From NCBI GenBank assembly GCA_022820835.1, contig JAJEET010000118.1, forward strand, positions 1 to 40,198: 40,198 nucleotides of DNA, given 5' to 3'. Positions 17,657 to 26,180 of the stretch are shown here, piece by piece. Position 1 is the first letter of the stretch. Each line of letters starts with the position of its first letter. The stretch is from Candidatus Poribacteria bacterium. GTDB taxonomy: Bacteria; Poribacteria; WGA-4E; WGA-3G. The translations under genes were made by a program, and so were the position numbers. Below the pieces are notes generated by a model that was given only the letters and a program-made list of their open reading frames with translations, was not told the origin of the DNA and ran no database searches.

Positions 17657-18009
17657 GAAATTGATAGATTAAAATAGGCACCTCAAGGCATCGTCAAATG
17701 ACGAAGGGTCGACATTCTGTCGCATCCCAAACCTGAACTGACACACCCTAACCCGGCGGAGAAAAAATATAACGCAGATTTTTGCGTACAAAAAAAATTA
17801 AAGTGCCTTTATGACGAAATCATAGCGAGTAAGCACTAAAAATTCAAAGTCCATGCGGATCTGAAAAGGCGTTGGGTTTCTCTCGGTTTTTTGTGGCACG
17901 TCCGATCCATCGAGATAGTTTAGGCTTGCGTTATTTTCAGAGTTTTGAGGGGATCCGTTCAACCCAACCTACAGGATTGATAGCCGAACATTGATAATAC
18001 AGATGTTTT

Positions 18010-18038
18010 TTGACAATTAGGTTTTTGCATGGTATAAT
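18010..18038 (+). promoter_or_regulatory. Perfect consensus sigma-70 promoter for the BrnT-DUF932 operon
   Basis: TTGACA (18010-18015), a 17-base spacer and TATAAT (18033-18038) match the housekeeping consensus at every position. Initiation near 18045 gives a leader of about 50 bases. A 10-bp palindrome TGGAATTCCA overlaps the toxin start codon and could be an operator. Such a strong promoter is typical of autoregulated toxin-antitoxin operons. Confidence 0.75.
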
Positions 18039-18096
18039 GATTTGCAATTGATTTCACACCTATAACATAATTTCCCTGCCGGAACGAGATGAGCAC

Positions 18097-18411
18097 GTGG
18101 AATTCCATCATAACTTTAAATTTGAGTGGGACGAGAACAAGCTTAGAAACAATGTAAGAAAACATAAAGTTTCTTTCCATGAAGCAATGACAGTATTCTC
18201 ATCTTCTCCATTATTAACTGAGAACGATCATCTACACTCACAGGATGAACAAAGATATAAAACTACTGGATATTCTGTTAAAAACAGATTGCTGGTTGTT
18301 ATCCATACAGACAGAGGAAATGTAATTCGCATAATCTCAGCCAGAAAAGCAACTAAATTAGAAGAGAGAAATTACCATGAACATTTTAGCGAATACTTAC
18401 CGCCTAAATAA
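18097..18411 (+). CDS. brnT: BrnT family ribonuclease toxin
   Basis: A 104-residue protein with the BrnT (COG2929) pattern: FKFEWDENKLRNNVRKHKVSF near the N-terminus, EAMTVFSSS, then a core of YKTTGYSVKNRLLVVIHTDRG and the C-terminal IRIISARKATKLEERNY. BrnT is a RelE-like ribonuclease normally neutralised by BrnA encoded directly downstream. The start is GTG at 18097; no in-frame ATG with a ribosome-binding site is present. Here no BrnA follows: the gene overlaps by 35 bases a DUF932 gene. The region is AT-rich with many AGA/ATA codons, unlike the neighbouring methyltransferase, suggesting recent acquisition. Confidence 0.85.
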   Translation: MEFHHNFKFEWDENKLRNNVRKHKVSFHEAMTVFSSSPLLTENDHLHSQDEQRYKTTGYSVKNRLLVVIHTDRGNVIRIISARKATKLEERNYHEHFSEYLPPK

Positions 18412-19351
18412 TTTAAAATGGGATAGTAGATTAGTTAATGAACATAAAGGTAATCTTGTAGAAATTGCAGATTTTATATCTGTTTTTAGGAAGCAGCCTT
18501 TCAAAGTAGGCGGATCAGAGAATAAACATTTTGATGTAGTCGTAAATACTTCAGATGGTGGCACACCTGTCGCAACAGTATCTAAATCATATTCTCTAGT
18601 TCAACATTTTGAGGTCCTTAAGTTTATTAGTATAGCATTTGAAAATCTGGGATATAACATAGATGAAACCGAGTGCAACCTGTATTTAACAGAATACGGT
18701 GAGCGTATGTGGTTGAAAATACAATTCTTGAAAGGATATATGTTTGATCCGGGAGATGGCCATGCACTAATACCCCAGTTGCATGTTAGGAACTCTGTAG
18801 ATGGAAATGCCCCATTAGCTTTTGAGTTATCTTGGTATAGACTTATTTGTAAGAACGGGCTTATGTGTTTAGACACAGAGAGTAGATTTAGTAAGCGACA
18901 TACAAGGTCTTTAGAGCCTAGATTATTTAGTGATTATTTAAATGAAAACATCTCAAAAATTCAACTCGAAAAAGAAGTATATACAAAATGGAAACAGAAA
19001 GAACTAAATGCTGATACAGATGTAGAAATACTACAGAATTGGATTGACACTATAGTATCTAACAATTGGGGACGCAGTGATGCCGAAAGAGTATATAGTA
19101 TTATAGAAACAGGGCAAGATGCAAAGATCACAAGATTCAAAGCAAAAAAAACTGAGGAAAATAAAGATTGTTATATGACTAGAATTTCTTTAGAAGGTAA
19201 TGTGCCTGGAGCACAACCTGCAGAAAATATCTATGATGTCGCTAATGCCCTTTCTTGGGTTTCATCTCATCAGAATTCACTTCAGAGGCAATATAAAATG
19301 ATGCTACAAGTTCCAAAAATGCTAACGGAGCTTGAGAATTCTCTTCAATAA
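18377..19351 (+). CDS. DUF932 phage/plasmid-related protein, overlapping brnT
   Basis: A 324-residue soluble protein resembling the DUF932 (TIGR03299, phage/plasmid-like) family: early FKVGGSENKHFDVVVNTSDG, YSLVQHFEVLKFI, then FDPGDGHALIPQLHVRNSVD and the characteristic LSWYRLICKNGLMCL near residues 150-165, with a helical C-terminus. The ATG lies inside the end of brnT (35-base overlap, different frame) with GAGAG just upstream, so translation is probably coupled. DUF932 proteins are of unknown biochemical role and travel on phages and plasmids. The antitoxin position is suggestive but unproven. Same AT-rich composition as brnT, so both were probably acquired together. Confidence 0.78.
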   Translation: MNILANTYRLNNLKWDSRLVNEHKGNLVEIADFISVFRKQPFKVGGSENKHFDVVVNTSDGGTPVATVSKSYSLVQHFEVLKFISIAFENLGYNIDETECNLYLTEYGERMWLKIQFLKGYMFDPGDGHALIPQLHVRNSVDGNAPLAFELSWYRLICKNGLMCLDTESRFSKRHTRSLEPRLFSDYLNENISKIQLEKEVYTKWKQKELNADTDVEILQNWIDTIVSNNWGRSDAERVYSIIETGQDAKITRFKAKKTEENKDCYMTRISLEGNVPGAQPAENIYDVANALSWVSSHQNSLQRQYKMMLQVPKMLTELENSLQ

Positions 19352-19458
19352 AAGCTACTGAATTAACAAGCGTTAACCGACAAAATTCGCATTTCATGAA
19401 CAACTTAAAAACAAACCAAATCCATCAAGTGCCACCAAGCCAATCAAACACTACACGA

Positions 19459-22400
19459 CTACTGTTCTTCTGAAAGCGAGATGTGAAATATCCCACGATC
19501 TTTGATGGCACTATAGAGTTTATCGTTAAGGACAGCGAGATCAACAGTTTCACCGAGTGCTTCCGAAGAAACTCGTTTCCATTGATTATCGGTATCCAAA
19601 CAATAGACTCCGATATCGCTAACACCGTAGATTGTGGCACCCTCCACAGCAAATCTGTCTATAATAGGACGCGCACCTGCACTATCGGTGAGCACGCGCC
19701 AGTGTGCGCCGGTTTCTGAACTCAAAACCCCTGCGTCTGTTGCGACATAAACTGATGAACCCACAAAGGTTATCTCCTTGAAATGGGTGAAGTGAAGCGG
19801 TAGACTTGGCGTAACATCTCTCCAGCTGCTCCCGCCATCAAATGACTGAAACAGTTTGCCATCGCGTTTGCCGACATAGAGGGTTTCTCCCGAAACCGCT
19901 AATTTAAGATCCTGGTTGTCGTTGTCATAAGACTCTTGGCTCATGTCCGTTAATCCTGTGCTTATCCACTCCGGGGCACCAAGTCTCCACTTAAAAAGCG
20001 TACGTCTGTGTTCAGCGTAGAACACATCGTTACAAACGACGACCATTCGGGTTGTAGCGTCCTTCCCGCGTATAGGCGGTGGGACGATTGGGACGACTGC
20101 GTGATGCGCTTTTTCAGGACTCTCAGATAAGTGAACCTCTTTCGCTGCCTCGCTACCTGTCCGTAACTTACGAGATAATGCTTTATCATCAGAAGTGGGC
20201 ATGCTTTGAATTGGACTGCGTCCATTGCCATCTGTAGGTATGCGGGCAATTTGCAAGTTGTTAGTTTTAGGTGAAATAAGATAAAGATTATTGTCATCAA
20301 CGACCAATTTTGAATTAAAGAAGTTGGAGACCCACGCGCTGTCGGGTTTTGATGATTGATTTGTAATCGCAGTCACCTTCCCAATAAACGCCACGGTAAT
20401 TGGGAGTTTCTTCCAAGACGCACCTTCGTCAGTTGATTGATACACCGCATCACCAGTATGCGCGTATAATCTACCGTTGAACGCAACCAAATTCTCCAAC
20501 CTTGTTCCCACCATCCCATCTGTAAGTAAGCGCCACAATTTCCCGCCATCAGTTGTACGACGAATCCCAAAGATATCCACTTTGTAAAACGTCGTCTCGT
20601 TTACGGCCACAGATGGAAGACTATTGACCATGAACAGCTCCGAATCCCCCGGAAGTTCCGTCCAGGTTTGTCCGTTATCTGTTGAACGATATCGGTGGCT
20701 GGCAGTTGAAACTAAAAGCACTTCACCAACAGCCAAAACCTTCATGCCTGAGGGGATCACTCGCTTATAAATATAAGAATCAGATTTATAACTCGGTGTT
20801 ATTTCAGTCCATGACGCTCCGAAGTCACCCGAATGGAAAAGCTTGAGTGCATGCGACTCATTTTTTGGCACTTCTTGTTCTACCTCTATTGGCGTGAGAC
20901 CCAACAGATGGGGACCTGTCCCAACATAGAGATTCTGCTCAAACACCGCCAAGGCGTAGACGGCTCTTGACATCTCCACCGGCAACTTTTTCCAAGTACC
21001 TGAATCGAGACGATAGAGACCGCGCCCTGTACCCGCAAACACTGTTTGTCCAACGGCAGCGACTGTAGAAATCTTATTGTTTGCCAATCCGTCACTAAAT
21101 AAGTGCCATTGTGCCCCACCGTCTGTAGACCGATAAATCCCTTCATCTCTAAGCGCAAGATACATCGTCCGACGTGCTGGCAAACTGCGCGCTTGTGCCG
21201 CATCCGTAATGATGAAACCAATAGCGTGTCCCTTGGGTCTGGGACCAATTGTATGCCACGTTTCACCCGTATCATCCGACGTAAATATTTCATCGGTGGA
21301 TACTATGTAAAGGCTCCCACGATGTTCTGCCATCGGCATTAGCGATTTACCAATTGGAATATCCGTGTTGATGCGTGTCCACGTGGTCGTATCTGTTCCT
21401 AACCTGTATATCCCTGTCGGAGCAACAGCGTAGACCGTCCCTTCAGATGTAGCGAAGATATCGCGGACGCGGCCCCCTGGCGGCGCGCTTCCCTGTGTCC
21501 ACCGTCCGGTAGAAAACCTGGTGGAATCCTCCAGTGTAACAGATGCTGGTGTCGTTGTAGAGACTTGTGTGCCGGTCCCGCTATTTTTACCTACGGAATC
21601 AACCCGACCCATTTGGTTTCGCACAGTCGGTTTCGCTGCAATATCGAGAACGATGGGTGTGTCAACGATTTCAATAGTCGGTTCAGATTGTGCTTCAAAA
21701 CTGTACGGCTTCTGAAAACGCGCAAGATATTGGTTGCTCGCACCGAGCAGCAATATAACCAAAACGGCAGCAGTGCCAAAAGCCGCCCACGGTAGCAAAG
21801 GTTTACCAACCGGAGGCGGTATCGGTTTCATATTAGCCACTTCCTGCATGATACGTTCAGTGACTTGAGCAGGGAATGGGATACCTCCGAGGGTTTCGCT
21901 AACGAACAGTTCTTCTTGCCGTTCCTGTAAACGCTCGCGTCCTCGGCGAAGTCGACTTTTAACTGTGTTGACTGACACACCTAAGTATTTCCCAATTTCC
22001 TTCGCCGTCATCTCTCCGAGATAAAAGAGTGTCACCACCGTGCGTTCACTCTCCGGCAGCTTTGATAGCAGTTTTTTCACAAGTTCATGGCGGTCCTCGG
22101 CGACCTCTGTTTGTCGTTGGTCGGATACATAATGCGTATAAGAAATTCCCTCGATTTCTTCCAGGGGTGTGTCGTCTAATGATTGCATCGCCAATTTATT
22201 TTTTTCCAGCCATTTTAGACAAAATCGATTGGCAATTACGTAAATCCATCCCGAAAACTGGTTCGGATTTTTTAGCTGCGCGAGGTTCTTGTATACCGAA
22301 AGGAAAGTGTCTTGGGTAATCTCTTCAGCAATGTGAAAATCACCAACTTTCCGCCACGCAAGCGCGTGAATACGCTTTTGGTGCCTACGGACTAAAACAT

Positions 22401-22464
22401 TAAATGCCTCATCGTTCCCTGATAAAATTCTATGAATCAGTTGAACATCGTTTTCTCTTTCCAT
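19459..22464 (-). CDS. Membrane-tethered ECF sigma factor fused to an extracytoplasmic BNR propeller (A)
   Basis: A 1001-residue chimera. Residues 1-90 are sigma region 2 (DEAFNVLVRRHQKRIHALAW, AEEITQDTFLSVYKNL, FSGWIYVIANRF) and 128-182 are region 4 with its helix-turn-helix (LPESERTVVTLFYLGEMTAK, VSVNTVKSRLRRGRERLQ). A linker leads to one TM helix (about 225-243, AAVLVILLLGA). After a Ser/Thr-rich spacer (about 290-320), seven or more Asp-box/YCF48-like motifs (STDGGAQW, SGDFGASW, STDNGQTW, TTDGGKLW, STDEGASW, SFDGGSSW) build a beta-propeller outside the membrane. The predicted topology is sigma inside, sensor outside. Paralogue: 26355-29297. An ECF-like promoter (22610-22639) precedes it, suggesting autoregulation. 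How sigma is freed is unknown; proteolysis is the obvious guess. Confidence 0.88.
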   Translation of the reverse strand: MERENDVQLIHRILSGNDEAFNVLVRRHQKRIHALAWRKVGDFHIAEEITQDTFLSVYKNLAQLKNPNQFSGWIYVIANRFCLKWLEKNKLAMQSLDDTPLEEIEGISYTHYVSDQRQTEVAEDRHELVKKLLSKLPESERTVVTLFYLGEMTAKEIGKYLGVSVNTVKSRLRRGRERLQERQEELFVSETLGGIPFPAQVTERIMQEVANMKPIPPPVGKPLLPWAAFGTAAVLVILLLGASNQYLARFQKPYSFEAQSEPTIEIVDTPIVLDIAAKPTVRNQMGRVDSVGKNSGTGTQVSTTTPASVTLEDSTRFSTGRWTQGSAPPGGRVRDIFATSEGTVYAVAPTGIYRLGTDTTTWTRINTDIPIGKSLMPMAEHRGSLYIVSTDEIFTSDDTGETWHTIGPRPKGHAIGFIITDAAQARSLPARRTMYLALRDEGIYRSTDGGAQWHLFSDGLANNKISTVAAVGQTVFAGTGRGLYRLDSGTWKKLPVEMSRAVYALAVFEQNLYVGTGPHLLGLTPIEVEQEVPKNESHALKLFHSGDFGASWTEITPSYKSDSYIYKRVIPSGMKVLAVGEVLLVSTASHRYRSTDNGQTWTELPGDSELFMVNSLPSVAVNETTFYKVDIFGIRRTTDGGKLWRLLTDGMVGTRLENLVAFNGRLYAHTGDAVYQSTDEGASWKKLPITVAFIGKVTAITNQSSKPDSAWVSNFFNSKLVVDDNNLYLISPKTNNLQIARIPTDGNGRSPIQSMPTSDDKALSRKLRTGSEAAKEVHLSESPEKAHHAVVPIVPPPIRGKDATTRMVVVCNDVFYAEHRRTLFKWRLGAPEWISTGLTDMSQESYDNDNQDLKLAVSGETLYVGKRDGKLFQSFDGGSSWRDVTPSLPLHFTHFKEITFVGSSVYVATDAGVLSSETGAHWRVLTDSAGARPIIDRFAVEGATIYGVSDIGVYCLDTDNQWKRVSSEALGETVDLAVLNDKLYSAIKDRGIFHISLSEEQ

Positions 22465-22609
22465 CAGAATACCCCATCATTATATTCCGCCGAGTTTAGA
22501 CTGACACAGCGGTAAGTAGACGAATTCTCTCAACAGCAGGTCACTGTGCTACCAGAGAGTATACCAAACACAATAGTAAAATGAAACCTTTAATATACCT
22601 TCATAATTA

Positions 22610-22639
22610 AAGATACGATTTTGAAACGGAAAGGGTGCA
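22610..22639 (-). promoter_or_regulatory. ECF-type promoter P3 upstream of sigma/propeller A
   Basis: Minus strand: TGCACCC (22639-22633), 17 bases, TATCTT (22615-22610), followed by TAATTATG. Leader about 145 bases. Same spacing and flanks as P2 and P4. Confidence 0.62.
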
Positions 22640-22694
22640 TAATCTATAGGACACTCCGCACCGGCTCGGTTAGGAATGCAGATCGCATTTGGAT

Positions 22695-22971
22695 GCGTAC
22701 ACCGCAAAACCGCACCATAAGTGTCAATTTTAAAAAAAATAAACGTCTCAGGCCCAGGCCCGGTAGGTTCGGTTTCCTACCAAACCAGATTCTACAGAGA
22801 AACCTTGAAACTTTCAAAAACCTCTTCAGTCGCGTAGCGACGCAATGTTTATAGCAGCGCGTGCCCAAAAAAACCTCAGCCCCGTAGGGGCGGCGTATGT
22901 AGAGACATTCCTACAAAATACCGTGAAAAATCACTAAATTGACACCTATGATACACCGCAAAAACCGAACC
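22695..22971. mobile_element. Element with ATAAGTGTCAATTTTA ends and 22-nt flanking direct repeats, copy 1
   Basis: The 233-bp body (22717-22949) starts ATAAGTGTCAATTTTA and ends with the inverse TAAATTGACACCTAT. It is flanked by imperfect direct repeats of about 22 bases (22695-22716 and 22950-22971, sharing TACACCGCAAAA and CCG.ACC). It contains GGTAGGTTCGGTTTCCTACC and two variable-stem hairpins. It has no ORF of note. A longer relative lies at 25245-25857. Confidence 0.65.
22829..22891. repeat. Two variable-stem hairpin units (GTCGC-GTA-GCGAC and GCCCC-GTA-GGGGC)
   Basis: Units at 22829-22841 and 22879-22891 have perfect 5-bp stems around a GTA loop. They are followed by GCAATGTTTATAGC and GGCGTATGTAGAG. 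The stems differ from those at 25716 and 25766 but remain paired. Confidence 0.6.
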
Positions 22972-23000
22972 TACCGGGCGGATGAAGTGTCTCTTTATTT

Positions 23001-23543
23001 TCAGGATTCCCTATAAAAGCGGATTTTGCCCTCAATCTCCGCTTTGGTGTGTTCAATTTCTACCAGCTTGTCGATATAAGCCGCAATGTAAACCGCTTTA
23101 TACGTTTCCCAGTCATCTGTCGGTGGAATATCAAGAACGCCTGACTGCCACAGATTCGGATTGTCTTCCAGAAATGCCAAAACATGTCGCTGTGATAGGT
23201 TGGACGCATACTCGTAGAAGCTTTCTATGATGATGCCTCTCTCCAAAAGCAGCTGAAGCCACTCCGCCCGCGGATACCTGGCATCTATCTCACTTGTTGT
23301 AAGGTTACTGCTATAACTTTCAGTTTCTATACCGTCGCCCTGGCGCGATAAGCTCACTTCGGTTTTTGCGTGTCCCTTATTGTAATCCGCATCTAAAGCT
23401 TTCATCAATTCCTGTGCATTTTGGAGACCGGTATATTTCTTGTCACTGGATGGTGCTTTCTCGTTGAATTCAGTGCGTATACAGAACCGCATACTCGGCG
23501 ATGTAATTTCAAGAGTGTTTGCACCGTGAAAAGTCCTTTTCAT
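23001..23543 (-). CDS. Small protein m3 (m1 family), signal peptide apparently lost
   Basis: A 180-residue protein starting at ATG 23541-23543, six bases after AAGGAG. From about residue 38 it matches m1 closely: YTGLQNAQELMKALDADYN, TEVSLS, YSSNLTTSEIDARYPRAEW, LLERGIIIESF, RHVLAFLEDNPNL, LDIPPTDDWETYKAVY. The first 37 residues (KRTFHGANTLEITSPSMRFC) are not hydrophobic, so unlike m1 and m2 it shows no signal or anchor. Its upstream promoter keeps only the -10 part because a MITE abuts it. It may be a decaying paralogue or a cytoplasmic variant. It lies between sigma/propeller A and permease B on the same strand. Function unknown. Confidence 0.7.
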   Translation of the reverse strand: MKRTFHGANTLEITSPSMRFCIRTEFNEKAPSSDKKYTGLQNAQELMKALDADYNKGHAKTEVSLSRQGDGIETESYSSNLTTSEIDARYPRAEWLQLLLERGIIIESFYEYASNLSQRHVLAFLEDNPNLWQSGVLDIPPTDDWETYKAVYIAAYIDKLVEIEHTKAEIEGKIRFYRES

Positions 23544-23617
23544 TTTTTTCTCCTTCAGAGGCGTTGTGTTGCCTCGTGTTTGACGTTTAACCTTTGACAC
23601 TATGCGTCTATATCCTA

Positions 23618-23628
23618 ATGACGCGTTT
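23618..23628 (-). promoter_or_regulatory. Remnant -10 element (P6) upstream of m3
   Basis: Minus strand AAAACGCGTCAT matches the AAAACGCGTCTA of P1, but the sequence immediately upstream is the end of the TATAGTAAA MITE and no TGCAACC lies 17 bases away. Upstream of the MITE there is also no -35 box. Confidence 0.45.
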
Positions 23629-23753
23629 TATAGTAAAGCCCATAATTATTGAAACACATCAAATCGAAGCGATTCCCATCTTATCCCCCCTGATAAGGGG
23701 GGTTAGGGGGGTTATCTTCGTAAAAGTGTTCATTTATTTTCCGATTTTACTAT
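23629..23753. mobile_element. MITE-like element with TATAGTAAA ends, copy 2
   Basis: A 125-bp copy of 10771-10897 differing at only a few positions (one C fewer in the C-run, AAAAGTG for AAAATG). Such high identity implies recent movement or recent duplication. The G-rich hairpin core is intact. Confidence 0.75.
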
Positions 23754-23785
23754 GAACGTTGTTGATGATTCAGTTATCATTGCGA

Positions 23786-25186
23786 TCAAATATCGGAACG
23801 GAAGAATTTCAGAAACGCCACGGTTGTCAATACTACGGCGAAGAAACAAAGCAGCAGCACATCCACCGCCGATTGACGGAGCGTTTCTCCTAAAGTCGTT
23901 ATCTCTAAAGCAGGTGGTTGTGTAATTTGGACAGGTTTGTGTTGTCTGCTATACGTATAATCTATGATTTTACTGAACAGATCTGTATAGAGCATCTCAT
24001 AATAGCGATCTCCCGTTTGAAAATAGGTGCTTCTTTTTGCCTTTCCGGTCTGTGTCAAGTTTGTAGTGATATAAATTAAGGAAGATGTCGGTGTGATCCG
24101 AGAAAGCATCTGCCCGACCTGTTCTTGCCGCTCCGTTTCACGTTTATAATCCCGATCCAATTTGTTAGCGTAGTCTTGGTATTTCAGTCGATATTCCGCT
24201 TCAAAGGGTTTCATACGTTCCATAATTTTTTTGGCTACCTCTCCACCTATGTGTCTTTCTCCCTTCTCATTCGGGGGGACTTCCATCATCATTTTCTCTC
24301 TTTCCTCTTCGAGTGCTGCGTTGAAATCGTCTCGCATGGATGTTTTTTCCATATAGACACTTTGTGAAGTCTGTGCTGGCGCGATAAGTTTAGCCGCAAG
24401 GAACCCAACGCGTGGCGTAATCAACACTGCAAACACCCAGACAGTAAAGGCGATAATGAGTGCCGTTTTAGAATTGTCTAAGTAGGTCGAAATCACTGTA
24501 CCGATCGCAAAAAAGACACCAATATAGAGCAACGAGATGAGGGTTACACTGAGGACTCTCGGAAAAATTTCAGGTTCGCCGAGCGGGAACCCTTGCCAGA
24601 CGAGCATCAGTAAGCCGAACAATAACGACACTAAGAACGGAACGATAAACACTACGTATCCCCCTATCAATTTACTCCATAAAAACAGGTCGCGCGGCAA
24701 GGAGTTAGCTAAGGTGATCCGAAGGGTACTCGCTTCTCGTTCCCCGGCAACCGCATCGAACGTAAACAATAACGCGAGTAGACTGAAGACGGTCCCAACG
24801 ACGAATAGAAAATCGAGATGCCCTAACAGATTGGAAAGAGAGGAAACCACGGCCGGTGCCCCTTGTGTAATCCCATTGCGGGTCATGCCGAGATAGCTCG
24901 GCAATGTATCTGCTAACCCATTTGCGAAGACGCTCAAAGCGGTCGGTTTAAGGATGAGTTTGGAAACCTCCAGCTCCGGTTCCAGTGGCATCTTCAGGTT
25001 CATTGTGGTTTCTTCAATGTTTGCGAGTTTAACGGCTTCTTGGTAATCCACTAAGTTTTGGCGATAATTTCGGTAATTGGTAAAAAGCGTCAGCGGGACG
25101 AGAAGCAGGCACATCACAAGGAGCGCAACAAACCGGACGCTCAGAAGATGATGCATAATCTCTTTTTGAATCATAGTCATTAACAT
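23786..25186 (-). CDS. ABC-2 family transporter permease B
   Basis: 466 residues from ATG 25184-25186, which has GGAG six bases upstream and gives an N-terminus (LMTMIQKEIMHHLLSVRFVA) aligning with permease A; another in-frame ATG four codons earlier lacks a ribosome-binding site. It has the same architecture as permease A: TM1, a short outside loop, signature GEREASTLRITLANSLPRD, a TM bundle, a soluble helical segment with a different linker (EVPPNEKGERHIGG), and a last TM helix ending FFRSDI. In the minus direction it lies upstream of m3 and downstream of sigma/propeller B. Promoter P4 at 25920 would have been about 130 bases upstream before an element inserted. It lacks an adjacent ATPase. 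Confidence 0.87.
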   Translation of the reverse strand: MLMTMIQKEIMHHLLSVRFVALLVMCLLLVPLTLFTNYRNYRQNLVDYQEAVKLANIEETTMNLKMPLEPELEVSKLILKPTALSVFANGLADTLPSYLGMTRNGITQGAPAVVSSLSNLLGHLDFLFVVGTVFSLLALLFTFDAVAGEREASTLRITLANSLPRDLFLWSKLIGGYVVFIVPFLVSLLFGLLMLVWQGFPLGEPEIFPRVLSVTLISLLYIGVFFAIGTVISTYLDNSKTALIIAFTVWVFAVLITPRVGFLAAKLIAPAQTSQSVYMEKTSMRDDFNAALEEEREKMMMEVPPNEKGERHIGGEVAKKIMERMKPFEAEYRLKYQDYANKLDRDYKRETERQEQVGQMLSRITPTSSLIYITTNLTQTGKAKRSTYFQTGDRYYEMLYTDLFSKIIDYTYSRQHKPVQITQPPALEITTLGETLRQSAVDVLLLCFFAVVLTTVAFLKFFRSDI

Positions 25187-25444
25187 ATTGAACTCCATTT
25201 TATTTTTTTCTGATGGTTAACCGTTTAATCTTTAATTCTATATTGGCACTCTTTCAATCGCTATCCATAAGTGTCAATTTTAGAAACAACCCTCTCAGAT
25301 CCAGGCCCGGTAGGTTCGGTTTGATGAAGTTTAAAAATTTAATTCGGTAATGCATCAACAGCCTCTTGGTAGAAGCACGCTGTGCTCGCGATCTTTAACG
25401 ATTACCGAAATATTTATTTAATCTTCAACAACCGAGCAATATTA

Positions 25445-25546
25445 TAGTGAAACCAACAATTAAAGAGACACTTTCCGTTTAGCAAAAAACGGTTCGTAGG
25501 GGCGAGGTCCCCTCGTCCGTCTTTCAAAATGTGTCCTATTATTTTT
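25445..25546. mobile_element. Nested TAGTGAAACC...GTGTCCTATTA element with 10-bp direct repeats
   Basis: This segment is bracketed by AGCAATATTA at 25435-25444 and 25547-25556, consistent with a target-site duplication. It opens TAGTGAAACC with AGACACTTTCC and closes GTGTCCTATTATTTTT. It contains the AACGGTTCGTAGGGG / CCTCGTCCGTC repeat also found at 4902-5090. The same opening and closing motifs frame 38578-38661. Confidence 0.55.
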
Positions 25547-25715
25547 AGCAATATTAAATAATAACTTCTCAATTTTCTGATTTTCAGGCAGGCACAGACC
25601 TCGTAGGGGCGGGGTTTCCACGACCGTCATCAATGTAAAATGTGCCTATTTAATATTCAAAATTGCTCGAACCGGAACTTAGAAACAAACTTTTCAGACA
25701 TCAAAAACCTCTTGA

Positions 25716-25778
25716 GTTCCGTAGGAACGGAATGTTTATAGAAAAACGACTCCACTCACTCTTGAACCCCGTAGGGGT
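25716..25778. repeat. Two variable-stem hairpin units (GTTCC-GTA-GGAAC and ACCCC-GTA-GGGGT)
   Basis: Units at 25716-25728 and 25766-25778, each preceded by CTTGA and followed by GGAATGTTTATAG or GGCATGTCTATA. Stem bases differ by compensating changes from the other copies. Confidence 0.6.
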
Positions 25779-25919
25779 GGCATGTCTATAATAACACCTA
25801 CAAAATGCTACGAAAATCCGTAAATTGACACCTATGGTGCTCTTTCTATCGCTATCCGGAGATCAGGTTTGTGTGTAACCAAATTTCGCGGAGTGGTATA
25901 TGACTCCCTTTTATAATTA

Positions 25920-25949
25920 ATGATCTGATCTGAGACCGAAAAGGGTGCA
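25920..25949 (-). promoter_or_regulatory. ECF-type promoter P4, probably for permease B
   Basis: Minus strand: TGCACCC (25949-25943), 17 bases, GATCAT (25925-25920), TAATTATAA. The next gene in this direction is permease B. Removing the 25245-25857 insertion would bring the promoter to about 130 bases from its start. Confidence 0.58.
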
Positions 25950-26180
25950 TAAAGCGAGAAATCTCGGTTTTATTAGAGATTTTATAGTAAAGTTTGAGGA
26001 TATGTGGACACTTTAGAAAACACAAAACCCCTCCTTGCAGGTGGGGTTTGATGAGGTTTAAAAAAATATGTCGGTAATTCTATGTTTCCACAGGGCCGGT
26101 AGGGTTTTATTGGGGGCTCCGCGGTTTCTAACCGCCCCGGATCCTATCTACAAATCCTATATGCGCCAAAACCCTTTTGA

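Larger units (their letters stand above)
25245..25857. mobile_element. Element with ATAAGTGTCAATTTTA ends and 22-nt flanking direct repeats, copy 2
   Basis: The body at 25267-25835 begins ATAAGTGTCAATTTTA and ends TAAATTGACACCTAT. It is flanked by 22-nt direct repeats (25245-25266 and 25836-25857) that differ at three positions and share CTCTTTC.ATCGCTATCC. It shares with copy 1 the CAGGCCCGGTAGGTTCGGTTT block near the left end and two hairpins near the right end. It carries a further nested insertion (25445-25546). No credible coding sequence. Confidence 0.65.

Noticed and set aside
17657..18009. tRNA or small RNA gene in the gene-free stretch
   Set aside because: No cloverleaf or T-loop signature and no terminator could be recognised by eye.
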